A stretch of 36,446 nt of DNA from an uncultured Opitutia bacterium (lineage in GTDB: Bacteria; Verrucomicrobiota; Verrucomicrobiia; Opitutales; Opitutaceae): contig CAIMFY010000090.1 of the NCBI GenBank assembly GCA_903840415.1, forward strand, positions 1 to 36,446, written 5' to 3'. The notes beneath the pieces are model-generated. The model was not told where the DNA came from and did no database searches. It saw only the letters and a list, made by a program, of their open reading frames with translations. Made by a program: the position numbers and the translations under genes. Shown in pieces: positions 9,213 to 17,507 of the stretch; within the stretch, counting starts at the first letter, position 1; the number at the start of each line of letters is the position of its first letter.

Positions 9213-12200
9213 ATGAAGACCAACACACGCTATGCGCTGGCCGCCGCCTTTGCGGCCATCACGGTCTGGCCGTTGTTCGCCCAGACCGTTGCTCCAGTTG
9301 CGCCCAAACCCGCGAACGACGATCTCATAACCCTGAATCCTTTCGAGGTGACAACCTCGAAAGATACGGGCTACCAAGCCACCGAAACGCTCGCAGGCAC
9401 GCGCATCCGCACCAACCTAGCCGACGTCGGCTCGGCGATTCAAGTGGTGACGAAGGAATTTCTTCAGGACATCGGTGCGACCGACAACTTGTCACTGCTC
9501 CAATATACCACCAACGCGGAAGTCGGGGGCACACTCGGCACCTACGCGGGCCTGGGCAATGGCACAAGTGTCGATGAAACGGCCAATCTGCGTGCACCCA
9601 GTAGTGCTCAACGCGTCCGTGGCCTAGCCTCGGCTGACAACACCCGCGACTTCTTCGGCACGGACATCCCATGGGATTCCTACAACGTCGATCGCATCGA
9701 GATCCAACGTGGGCCGAACTCGATCCTCTTCGGCCTCGGCTCCCCGGCTGGCATTGTGAATGCGACAACCAACAATGCCGAGTTCCGTAATTTCGGGTCC
9801 GCCGATACCCGTTTCGGCTCTTACGGCAGCAAGCGTGGCAGTCTAGACCTCAACCAGCAACTGATTCCCAAAATCCTTTCGCTGCGAATCGACGGTCTGT
9901 GGAATAACCAGCAATACCAGCAAAAACCGGCTTTCCAAGACGACCACCGTATCTCCGGCGCGGTGCGCTTTGATCCAGACCTCTTCAAAAACAAATCCAT
10001 CCATACGTCGATCAAGGCGAAATATGAGCACGGCAAAATCGACGCCAACCGTCCGCGCACCGTCCCGCCCCAAGACAGCATCACGCCTTGGTTCCGCGCG
10101 GCGAGTTCGGATCCCAACAACCTAATGGGCGGCATGGGCAAGGTAGTCGTCCCCAATGGTTACGTGCTCGGTTCTTCGGCCTCGACCTTCAACCCATGGA
10201 TGGCCGGCGTCGTCGGCCAGCAGCAGCCTGTCTGGTTCATCGACGGCACCAGTAATCAACTCTACCGCATCTACGGCGGCTTCGTGAACACCGGTGCGCT
10301 GAACGCTACCGGTGTTCCTCAAGGTGCAGGCACCAACCTTAACGGACAGAAATATGCGGACGTGTTTTCCGCCCTCGGCAGCTTCAGTTCATATGCCAAT
10401 AACGCGCACCTGACAAATGCCCAATATGGCCAATACCGGAACATGACGCTGACCGATCCGACGGCTTTCGATTTCTACAACAATCTGATCGACGGTCCGA
10501 CCAAGAGCGAATGGGAAGGCTGGGACACCTACAACATCGATTTCACCCAGACGGCGCTCGACGACCGTCTCGGATTCGAGCTGACCTTCGACCGCCAAAA
10601 ATATCATCGTGGCGGACAGGCGCTCCTCGGCGGACAACCGACGCTTAATATCGACCTCCTGCAAAATTTTCAGGACTACGTCGTCGGGCCGACCAACGCA
10701 AACAACAGCAACGTCGGCAATCCGAATTTCGGCCGCCCCTTCGTCGCCGGAGGTCCAGGCCGCGGCAGCTCCTATCAAAGCGACCGTAAGTATGTTCGCG
10801 GCTCCGTCTTCGGCGAGCTCCGGGCCAAGGACTTCCTCCAAAGCGAATTTCTGATCAAGCTTCTGGGCCGGCATCGTTTTAACGGTGTCTACAGTGACGA
10901 GAGCTACTCGACAGAAAATCGCCAATGGCAGATGTATGCCAACTCGGCGGCGTATGCGGCCTACAAGCTGCAGGGCAATCCCGATGGTATCACCAATCTC
11001 CCGCCGGTTGGGGTCATTTATCTCGGGCCGTCGCTGGCCAACGCGTCGTCGGCATCCGGTGCCTACATTCCACGGGTCAATTCCAATGTAACACTCCAGA
11101 GTGGTAATGTTTATCAATTTGATTCGACCTGGAAAAATCCCACGGGAGTCAGCTTCACCGACCCGTGGAACGTGCCGGCCAATTTGCAGCCTTTCTTCAA
11201 TGGTTCCCCGGTCGTCAATACGACTACTGGGCTACCGTATGCGCAGCTCACCCAAGTTTCGAATCCCGCCAACTATGTCGGCTGGAACAGCAACTTTACC
11301 GACAACGTGTTGAGCTATGGCAATGGCAACGATCAAAGTCTCGTGACGTCGGCCGCCAAGAGCCAGCGGGTAACCAAATCATATGCCGGCTCCTGGCAGG
11401 GCTTCCTCTGGAACGACGCCATCGTGCCCACCCTCGGCTGGCGCTATGACGAAGTGGAGAGCAAGAGCGTGTCCGCCGCATCCCTGCCGGGCTCAGCCGC
11501 CCGCGGAGCGCTCAATCTAAATCCCAATGTGTATGCGCTGCCCACCGATTTTCCAGCGAATCAGATCCTCAAGGATCACTCGACCGCGGGCGGCCTCGTC
11601 GTGCACCTCAACAAGCTGTTCGGCAACAAGGACCGGCTGCCCTTTAACGTCAGCCTCTCCTACAACAAGTCGAACAACTTCCAGGTCACGGACATTCGCC
11701 GCGATATTTACGGCAGCCCAATCGGCAATCCGACCGGTAAAACAAAGGACTATGGCCTCCTGCTCTCCACGAAGGATCACAAGTATTCCTTACGCGTGGT
11801 AAAGTATGAAACTAGTCTTACCGGCGCCAACACGCAGCTCGATAATACCGGCATCTACAGCACCATTCGCGACGCCTTGAATTGGCGCAATATCAAGACC
11901 TACTATATGTCGGCTTACGATTGGTCCACGGCCGGGCAGACGAACCTCACGCCTTACACCGGACAGCGGTATCTATGGGATCCGGCCTACGTGGATAATA
12001 CGACCGGGCGGCCGGTTGCCTCGGGCACTCTCACTTCGGGCCCCGCGAATTCCCATTTGGAATCGACCGCGCAGGCCAATGCCCGCCGTGATTCTGCGCT
12101 CCAAGCCATCAATGACATGCAAACGTTTCTCGCTGGCAAAGGCTACTTCACGGCATGGAACTACGGCGTCGGACCGACCACGCAGGCGGCGTTGCAGACT

Positions 12201-12971
12201 CGTGGTCAATATGAGGCCAACCCCACCCAGCCCAACCCGGCGAGCGTATATGACTACCGCACGGCCCCGCTGATGCAGGGCTTCGCGGTGACCGCTGACA
12301 CCCAGTCAAAGGGCTATGAGTTCGAACTCACGGCCAATCCGACTTCCAACTGGCGCGTTGCGTTCAACGCATCGGAGACCACGGCTGTTCGCATGAACGT
12401 CGGCGGCCCGGTGCTGGATGGATTGGTGGCCTATATGGATAATCTAATGGCCGGACCCGGTGGTGATTTGGTTCGTTTCAACTCCGACTATTCCGCAGCA
12501 AACGAGCTGCGCCAGGACTGGAACCCGTGGCGCGGCCAATATACCTTGTTGAAGCTGCAGGAGAACACGGCCGCTTCGGAACTCCGCAAGTGGCGTTACA
12601 ACGTTGTCACCAACTATTCGTTCAGCCGCGAGACCTTCCTCAAGGGCGTCGGTGTCGGCGCCAGCTATCGCTGGCAGGACAAGGTCGTCATCGGCTATCC
12701 CGTGATCCCCGATCCGAAAAATCCCGCCTTGGCCAGTTTCGACCTCACGAAGCCGTATTACGGTCCGTCGGAAGATGCCATCGATTTCTGGGCCAGCTAC
12801 GAGCACAAGCTCAGCGATAAGATCGGCTGGAAAATCCAGTTCAACGTCCGCAACGCCTTCGCGAAGGACAAACTTATCCCGATCTCGGTCGAGCCCGACG
12901 GCAAGACCTGGGCCTCGGCCCGTATCGCGCCGAATCAGGAATGGTTCGTGACGAACACTTTCTCGTTCTAA
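9213..12971 (+). CDS. TonB-dependent outer-membrane receptor (large, Opitutaceae type)
   Basis: This is a 1252-residue TonB-dependent transporter, expected to bring oligosaccharides across the outer membrane. A signal peptide (AAAFAAITVWPLFAQ) is followed by 'LITLNPFEVTTSKDTGYQA', which includes the likely TonB-contact segment. The plug domain (about residues 50-190) has 'AGTRIRTNLADVGSAIQVVTKEFLQDIGA' and 'VDRIEIQRGPNSILFGLGSPAGIVNATT'. The barrel fills the rest and ends in aromatic '...WFVTNTFSF', with a terminal Phe as in most outer-membrane proteins. No SusD-like lipoprotein is next to it. It follows the GH3 gene by 51 bp and ends at a strong terminator. The likely cargo is xylan- or xyloglucan-derived oligosaccharide, judged from neighbours only. 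Confidence 0.92.
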   Translation: MKTNTRYALAAAFAAITVWPLFAQTVAPVAPKPANDDLITLNPFEVTTSKDTGYQATETLAGTRIRTNLADVGSAIQVVTKEFLQDIGATDNLSLLQYTTNAEVGGTLGTYAGLGNGTSVDETANLRAPSSAQRVRGLASADNTRDFFGTDIPWDSYNVDRIEIQRGPNSILFGLGSPAGIVNATTNNAEFRNFGSADTRFGSYGSKRGSLDLNQQLIPKILSLRIDGLWNNQQYQQKPAFQDDHRISGAVRFDPDLFKNKSIHTSIKAKYEHGKIDANRPRTVPPQDSITPWFRAASSDPNNLMGGMGKVVVPNGYVLGSSASTFNPWMAGVVGQQQPVWFIDGTSNQLYRIYGGFVNTGALNATGVPQGAGTNLNGQKYADVFSALGSFSSYANNAHLTNAQYGQYRNMTLTDPTAFDFYNNLIDGPTKSEWEGWDTYNIDFTQTALDDRLGFELTFDRQKYHRGGQALLGGQPTLNIDLLQNFQDYVVGPTNANNSNVGNPNFGRPFVAGGPGRGSSYQSDRKYVRGSVFGELRAKDFLQSEFLIKLLGRHRFNGVYSDESYSTENRQWQMYANSAAYAAYKLQGNPDGITNLPPVGVIYLGPSLANASSASGAYIPRVNSNVTLQSGNVYQFDSTWKNPTGVSFTDPWNVPANLQPFFNGSPVVNTTTGLPYAQLTQVSNPANYVGWNSNFTDNVLSYGNGNDQSLVTSAAKSQRVTKSYAGSWQGFLWNDAIVPTLGWRYDEVESKSVSAASLPGSAARGALNLNPNVYALPTDFPANQILKDHSTAGGLVVHLNKLFGNKDRLPFNVSLSYNKSNNFQVTDIRRDIYGSPIGNPTGKTKDYGLLLSTKDHKYSLRVVKYETSLTGANTQLDNTGIYSTIRDALNWRNIKTYYMSAYDWSTAGQTNLTPYTGQRYLWDPAYVDNTTGRPVASGTLTSGPANSHLESTAQANARRDSALQAINDMQTFLAGKGYFTAWNYGVGPTTQAALQTRGQYEANPTQPNPASVYDYRTAPLMQGFAVTADTQSKGYEFELTANPTSNWRVAFNASETTAVRMNVGGPVLDGLVAYMDNLMAGPGGDLVRFNSDYSAANELRQDWNPWRGQYTLLKLQENTAASELRKWRYNVVTNYSFSRETFLKGVGVGASYRWQDKVVIGYPVIPDPKNPALASFDLTKPYYGPSEDAIDFWASYEHKLSDKIGWKIQFNVRNAFAKDKLIPISVEPDGKTWASARIAPNQEWFVTNTFSF

Positions 12972-12990
12972 CCTCCCGTTAAACCTCCAC

Positions 12991-13028
12991 AGCCGGTTGT
13001 CACCGCTTGCGGGGCAACCGGCTTTTTC
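12991..13028 (+). terminator. Rho-independent terminator after the TonB receptor gene
   Basis: Perfect 9-bp arms AGCCGGTTG (12991-12999) and CAACCGGCT (13015-13023) are followed by TTTTCTC. The hairpin begins 20 bp after the receptor stop and ends only a few bases before the ATG of the next gene (13033). It may lower, rather than fully stop, transcription into the esterase genes. Confidence 0.88.
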
Positions 13029-13032
13029 TCGC

Positions 13033-13824
13033 ATGATTTCTACACCCCGTGCCCTCGCCCTGATCGGATTCGCAACGTTCGCCACCGCCCATTTTGCCGT
13101 CGCCGCGGTGGATCAACCCGTCCCGCGCGCCGACGCAAATTCGCAGCAGGCCCACGAAGATCTGGTCGCGAAAGCGAAACGCGGCGGCATAGATCTCTAC
13201 TTCGTCGGTGACTCGATCACCCGCCGCTGGGGCACCAGCGACGCGTCCTACGCCGCCATGCTAGCCAATTGGCGCGCCAACTTCTTCGGCTGGAACGCCG
13301 CCGATTTCGGCTGGGGCGCCGATCGGATCGAACACATCCTCTGGCGCCTCGAGCACGGCGAGTTGGACGGCGTCAACCCGAAGGTCATTGTGATTCTCGC
13401 TGGCACCAACAACGTCGGCACCGAGCCCGCCGACGACGCGACGATCTCCGACATTACCGCCGGCATGAAAGCGCTCCTCGCCGTTTGCCGCACGAAAGCG
13501 CCCGCCGCGAAGATCATCCTGACCGCGATTTTTCCGCGTAACGACAATCCCGCCGTGATCCCCACGATCCGCCGCCTCAACGAAAACTTCTCGCACTTCG
13601 CTGACGGAAAAACTGTGCGATTTCTAGACTTGAGTGATAGCCTGGCGGACAAGGACGGCACGCTCTTTCCCGGCATGATGGGCGACAAACTGCACCCGAC
13701 AGTCAAAGGCTACCAAGTGTGGGCCGACGGCATGAAGCCGATCCTCACAGAGTTCCTCGGCCCGCCCGCGAAGACCGATCATGCCCCGCCGCCCACCGAC
13801 GATCCGAGTGCGCGCGTCAAATAG
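13033..13824 (+). CDS. Secreted SGNH/GDSL-type esterase
   Basis: This is an exported esterase of 263 residues, probably a carbohydrate O-deacetylase. A signal peptide (ALALIGFATFATAHFAVAA) starts at ATG 13033. SGNH block I is 'LYFVGDSITRRWG' with Ser61. A Gly lies in 'DFGWGADRIEHILWRL', block III is 'ILAGTNNVGTE', and block V is 'DKLHPTVKGYQVWA' with the catalytic Asp and His. This layout matches the platelet-activating-factor-acetylhydrolase-like GDSL proteins common in Bacteroidetes and Verrucomicrobia xylan and pectin loci. The start codon sits right behind the receptor terminator, so expression needs read-through or an internal promoter. The next esterase gene starts 15 bp downstream. Acetylated xylan or xyloglucan is the likely substrate by context. 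Confidence 0.85.
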   Translation: MISTPRALALIGFATFATAHFAVAAVDQPVPRADANSQQAHEDLVAKAKRGGIDLYFVGDSITRRWGTSDASYAAMLANWRANFFGWNAADFGWGADRIEHILWRLEHGELDGVNPKVIVILAGTNNVGTEPADDATISDITAGMKALLAVCRTKAPAAKIILTAIFPRNDNPAVIPTIRRLNENFSHFADGKTVRFLDLSDSLADKDGTLFPGMMGDKLHPTVKGYQVWADGMKPILTEFLGPPAKTDHAPPPTDDPSARVK

Positions 13825-13839
13825 CAACTGCCGGCCCGC

Positions 13840-15801
13840 ATGAATGCTCGGCGGTGTTTTTGCATTCTTATCGCGCTGGTCGCCCACGGACTCGCCACCG
13901 CCGATCCGCTGCCGTTTCTCAGCCCGATCTTCGGCGACAACATGGTGCTCCAACGTGGCCAGCCAAACGCGTTTTGGGGCTGGGCCAAGCCCGGTGAAAA
14001 AATCCACGTCGTGGTCGCCGAAAAATCAGGCGACGCGATCGCGTGCGCTGACGGCCGGTGGCAGGCGCGCGTCGTTCCACCCGCGAGCGGCGAGTGCGTC
14101 GTGACCATCGACGGTCCGCAGCAGGTGAAATTACAGCACGTGCTCGTCGGCGATGTCTGGCTGTGCGGCGGTCAGTCCAACATGCAGTTCGGATTGCCCG
14201 GCGCTGACGACGGTGCGAATGAAGTCGCCGCAGCGGACCAACCTAACATCCGGCTCTTCACCGTTGCCTCTCGCTCGGCCTACGCTCCAGCCGACGTGCC
14301 GAAGGGTGTTTGGAAGATTTGCTCGCCGAAAACCGTCGCCGAAAGCGGCGGCTTTTCCGCCGTGGCGTATTTTTTCGCGCGCCGCGTGCAGCGGCAAACC
14401 GGCGTGCCGATCGGTTTGGTCCAGGACTGCCTCGGCGGGACGCCAGTCGAGTGTTGGATGAGCCCGACCACGTTGCACACGCTGAAGGATTTCGAGCGGC
14501 CCATGGTTGAAGTCGAACGGCTGCGCGCCGCCCACGCGCCCGGCTACGGCAGTTACCTGATGCACTGGCTCGACGAGTTCGACCTCGGTGCGCGCGGCCC
14601 ATCCTGGGCCGATCCCGCGCTCGACGATCACGCGTGGAAAATCGTCCGCTTGCCGGGCGGCTTCGCGGAGTTTGGCCTTGAGGAAGTGCCGGCCGTCGTG
14701 TGGTTCCGGCGCGAGCTTACCCTGCCCGATCCGCTGCCGGCCGGCGCCGCCACGCTGCATCTCGGTGTGATCGAGAAGATGGATACCGCCTATGTGAACG
14801 GCAGCTGGGTCGGCGCCAGTTCGTGGGTCGAAAATCCGCGCGCCTATCGTCTCGCGGCCGGCATGCTCCAACCCGGCCGCAACGTGATCGCGGTGCGCGT
14901 TTTCAAATTAAAATCGAAACTCGGTTTCCTCACCGCACCGGAAAAAATCCGGCTCACCCTCGGCGACGGCACGGAGCTTCCAGTCGCCGGCGAATGGCGA
15001 GCGGCGATGAGCGTGGACGCGCGTCCGCCCCATCCGCTCCCACTCGGCTACGAAAATTACCCAACGATGCCCACCGTGCTCTACCAAGGCATGATTGCGC
15101 CCGTCGCTCCGCTCGCGATCACGGGGGCGCTGTGGTATCAAGGCGAAGCCAACTCGAACCGCGCTTTTCAGTATCGCTCGCTACTGCCACTGATGATCGC
15201 CGACTGGCGGCGCGCCTTTGGGCAGGGTGAATTTCCCTTTCTCATCGTGCAGTTGCCGGCGTTTCAAAGCCGCAAGGATCAGCCCGGCTCGGACGACTGG
15301 GCGGAGTTGCGCGAGGCGCAGGCGCTCACAGCGCGCACGGTGGCGAATTGCGGACTGGCGGTCACGATCGACACGGGCGAGGCCGACAACATCCACCCAA
15401 AGGCCAAACAGCCCGTCGGAGAACGACTGGCGTTGCTCGCGCTCGCCCAGCACTACGGGAAAAAGATCGTCAGCCACGGGCCGATTTTTCGCGCCCTCGA
15501 ACGCGAGGGCGGCGCGTTGCGCCTGAGCTTCGATCACACGGAAGGCGGACTCGCCATACAGGGTGAACGACTGGCGGAATTTTCCCTCGCCGGCTCCGAT
15601 CGCCAGTGGCACTGGGCCGACGCGAAGATCGAAGGCGACACGGTCGTGGTTTCGTCACCGGATGTGGCTGAGCCGGTCGCGGTGCGCTATGCTTGGCAGG
15701 CGAACCCGCGGGCCACGCTGTTCAACGCCGTGGGGCTGCCCGCCGCGCCATTTCGCAGCGACGACTGGCCGGGCGTGACCGAAGGGCGTAATCCATGGTG
15801 A
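13840..15801 (+). CDS. Sialate O-acetylesterase-like carbohydrate esterase (CE20 type)
   Basis: This is an exported O-acetylesterase of 653 residues. A signal peptide follows ATG 13840. The SGNH domain opens with 'FLSPIFGDNMVLQRG', and its nucleophile Ser113 lies in 'LCGGQSNM'. The catalytic Asp516 and His519 are in 'GEADNIHPKAKQ'. The domain is interrupted by a jelly-roll module (about residues 245-395, 'WFRRELTLPDPLPAGAATLHL' to 'NVIAVRVFKL') of the sugar-binding type seen in GH2 enzymes. This split layout is what I know from family CE20, whose characterised member from Xanthomonas removes acetyl groups from xyloglucan and xylan. The name 'sialate O-acetylesterase' is historical, and nothing else here suggests sialic acid. 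The gene lies between the SGNH esterase and the GH35 gene in the same direction. Confidence 0.85.
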   Translation: MNARRCFCILIALVAHGLATADPLPFLSPIFGDNMVLQRGQPNAFWGWAKPGEKIHVVVAEKSGDAIACADGRWQARVVPPASGECVVTIDGPQQVKLQHVLVGDVWLCGGQSNMQFGLPGADDGANEVAAADQPNIRLFTVASRSAYAPADVPKGVWKICSPKTVAESGGFSAVAYFFARRVQRQTGVPIGLVQDCLGGTPVECWMSPTTLHTLKDFERPMVEVERLRAAHAPGYGSYLMHWLDEFDLGARGPSWADPALDDHAWKIVRLPGGFAEFGLEEVPAVVWFRRELTLPDPLPAGAATLHLGVIEKMDTAYVNGSWVGASSWVENPRAYRLAAGMLQPGRNVIAVRVFKLKSKLGFLTAPEKIRLTLGDGTELPVAGEWRAAMSVDARPPHPLPLGYENYPTMPTVLYQGMIAPVAPLAITGALWYQGEANSNRAFQYRSLLPLMIADWRRAFGQGEFPFLIVQLPAFQSRKDQPGSDDWAELREAQALTARTVANCGLAVTIDTGEADNIHPKAKQPVGERLALLALAQHYGKKIVSHGPIFRALEREGGALRLSFDHTEGGLAIQGERLAEFSLAGSDRQWHWADAKIEGDTVVVSSPDVAEPVAVRYAWQANPRATLFNAVGLPAAPFRSDDWPGVTEGRNPW

Positions 15802-15846
15802 ACGCTTGCACCGATTCCGTTATCTTTGAATCCCATTCCATCCGGT

Positions 15847-17502
15847 ATGACTTCGCCCCGATTCCCTTTCCTGGTTCTTTCGCTCTTGGCCACCGCATCG
15901 CTCGTCGCCGGCGCCGACGTGCCGTCGCTGCGCCGGCATGGCACCGCCACGCAACTCATCGTCGACGGCGCGCCTTTTCTCATCCGCGGTGGCGAACTCA
16001 GCAATTCCCACGGCGAACCCGACTACCTCCGCGCCTCCTGGCCGAAGCTGAAGGCGCTTAACCTTAACACCATCGTCACGCCGGTTTACTGGGACGTGAT
16101 TGAGCCGACCGAGGGAAAATTCGATTTCGCCACCGTGGACGGCTTGCTCGCCGACGCGCGGACGAACGACCTACGGCTCGTGCTCCTCTGGTTTGGCAGC
16201 TGGAAAAACAGCGTATCGTGCTATGTGCCCGCCTGGGTGAAGACCGATACCGCACGTTTCCCGCGCGCCCGAAGTTCCACCGGTCAGGCGTTGGAAATCC
16301 TCACGCCCTTCGCCGCCACCAATCGCGACACCGATGCCCGCGCCTTTGCCGCGCTGATGCGCCACCTGCGCGACACCGATGCTGTGCACACTGTCATTCT
16401 CGTCCAAGTCGAAAACGAAATCGGCATGATCCCCGAGGCGCGCGACCGCCACCCGGCGGCCGACGCCGCCTTCGCTGCGCCCGTGCCGCCAGAACTGATG
16501 AAATACTTGGAGGCGCACCGCGAAACGCTCGCGCCCGAGTTGCACGACCGCTGGGTCGCCGCCGCGGCGCACACAAGTGGCACGTGGTCGGAGGTGTTCG
16601 GCGACGGCGTCGCAACAAGCGAGATTTTCATGGCGTGGGCGTTCGGCCGCTACGTCGAAGTCGTCGCACAGGCCGGTCGCGCGGAATATCCGCTCCCGCT
16701 CTACGTCAACGCCGCGCTCATCCGCCCCGCCTACCAACCCGGCCAGTATCCGAGCGCCGGACCCCTGCCGCACCTCATTGACGTTTGGCGCGCCGCCGCG
16801 CCGACGATCGATTTCATCAGCCCGGATATTTATTTCCCGAATTTTATCGAGTGGGCCGACCGCTACACGCGGAGCGGCAACCCACTCTTTATCCCCGAAG
16901 CGCTCCGCAGCCCGGACGCAGCGGTGAACAATCTCTACGCCTTCGGCGCGGGCAATGGCATCGGCTTCGCGCCCTTCGGCATCGAAGCGGTCGGCGAGCC
17001 CGCCGCGAGTTTGCTCAAGATGAGCAACGATCTCATCCGCCAGCTTACGCCGCTCATCACCGCGCACCAAGGCCGCGGCACGATGACCGCGCTGCTGCCA
17101 CCTGCGGCGGAGCAACGCCAACCGCACGCCGTCGCGTTCGGCGGCCTCGCGCTCAGCGCCACCTACGAGCGCCTCGAATCGCCAGGTCTCGCTGACGGTG
17201 TGATCAACGAAGCGGGCGATCGCTCGACCAGTCGCGCGCTGCTGCCAGCCGGAGCAATCGTCATCCAGCTCGGGCCGGACGAATTTCTCTTCGGTGGCAT
17301 CGGCGTCACCGTCACGTTTGCCGCGCCGGCACCTGGCACTCCTCAGATCGGCATTCTCAACTGCGAAGAAGGCCGCTACTTCGACGGCCATTGGCAGCAC
17401 CTCCGCTGGCTCAACGGCGACCAAACGCACCAAGGCCGACACATCCGGCTCGAGCCCGGCCGCTGGGCAATCCAGCGTGTCCGACTCTATCGTTACCAGT
17501 AA
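15847..17502 (+). CDS. Beta-galactosidase-like glycoside hydrolase (GH35, DUF5597-containing)
   Basis: This is an exported glycosidase of 551 residues. A signal peptide (FPFLVLSLLATASLVAGA) follows ATG 15847. The TIM-barrel begins 'FLIRGGELSNSHGEPDYLRASWPKL' and continues with 'LNLNTIVTPVYWDVIEPTEGKFDF'. The acid/base Glu is in 'ILVQVENEIGM', and the probable nucleophile Glu is in 'PLFIPEALRS'. The C-terminal beta-sandwich resembles the domain (DUF5597) of the Cellvibrio and Xanthomonas GH35 enzymes that remove galactose from xyloglucan side chains. The next gene, GH115, starts 5 bp after its stop, so the two are cotranscribed. GH42-like enzymes are a less likely alternative. Xyloglucan or glucuronoxylan galactose residues are possible substrates. 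Confidence 0.82.
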   Translation: MTSPRFPFLVLSLLATASLVAGADVPSLRRHGTATQLIVDGAPFLIRGGELSNSHGEPDYLRASWPKLKALNLNTIVTPVYWDVIEPTEGKFDFATVDGLLADARTNDLRLVLLWFGSWKNSVSCYVPAWVKTDTARFPRARSSTGQALEILTPFAATNRDTDARAFAALMRHLRDTDAVHTVILVQVENEIGMIPEARDRHPAADAAFAAPVPPELMKYLEAHRETLAPELHDRWVAAAAHTSGTWSEVFGDGVATSEIFMAWAFGRYVEVVAQAGRAEYPLPLYVNAALIRPAYQPGQYPSAGPLPHLIDVWRAAAPTIDFISPDIYFPNFIEWADRYTRSGNPLFIPEALRSPDAAVNNLYAFGAGNGIGFAPFGIEAVGEPAASLLKMSNDLIRQLTPLITAHQGRGTMTALLPPAAEQRQPHAVAFGGLALSATYERLESPGLADGVINEAGDRSTSRALLPAGAIVIQLGPDEFLFGGIGVTVTFAAPAPGTPQIGILNCEEGRYFDGHWQHLRWLNGDQTHQGRHIRLEPGRWAIQRVRLYRYQ

Positions 17503-17507
17503 GCCCA

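Noticed and set aside
13840-15801. Sialic acid metabolism suggested by the sialate O-acetylesterase-like gene
   Set aside because: No sialidase, lyase or transporter of that pathway is present. The domain layout fits CE20 hemicellulose esterases.
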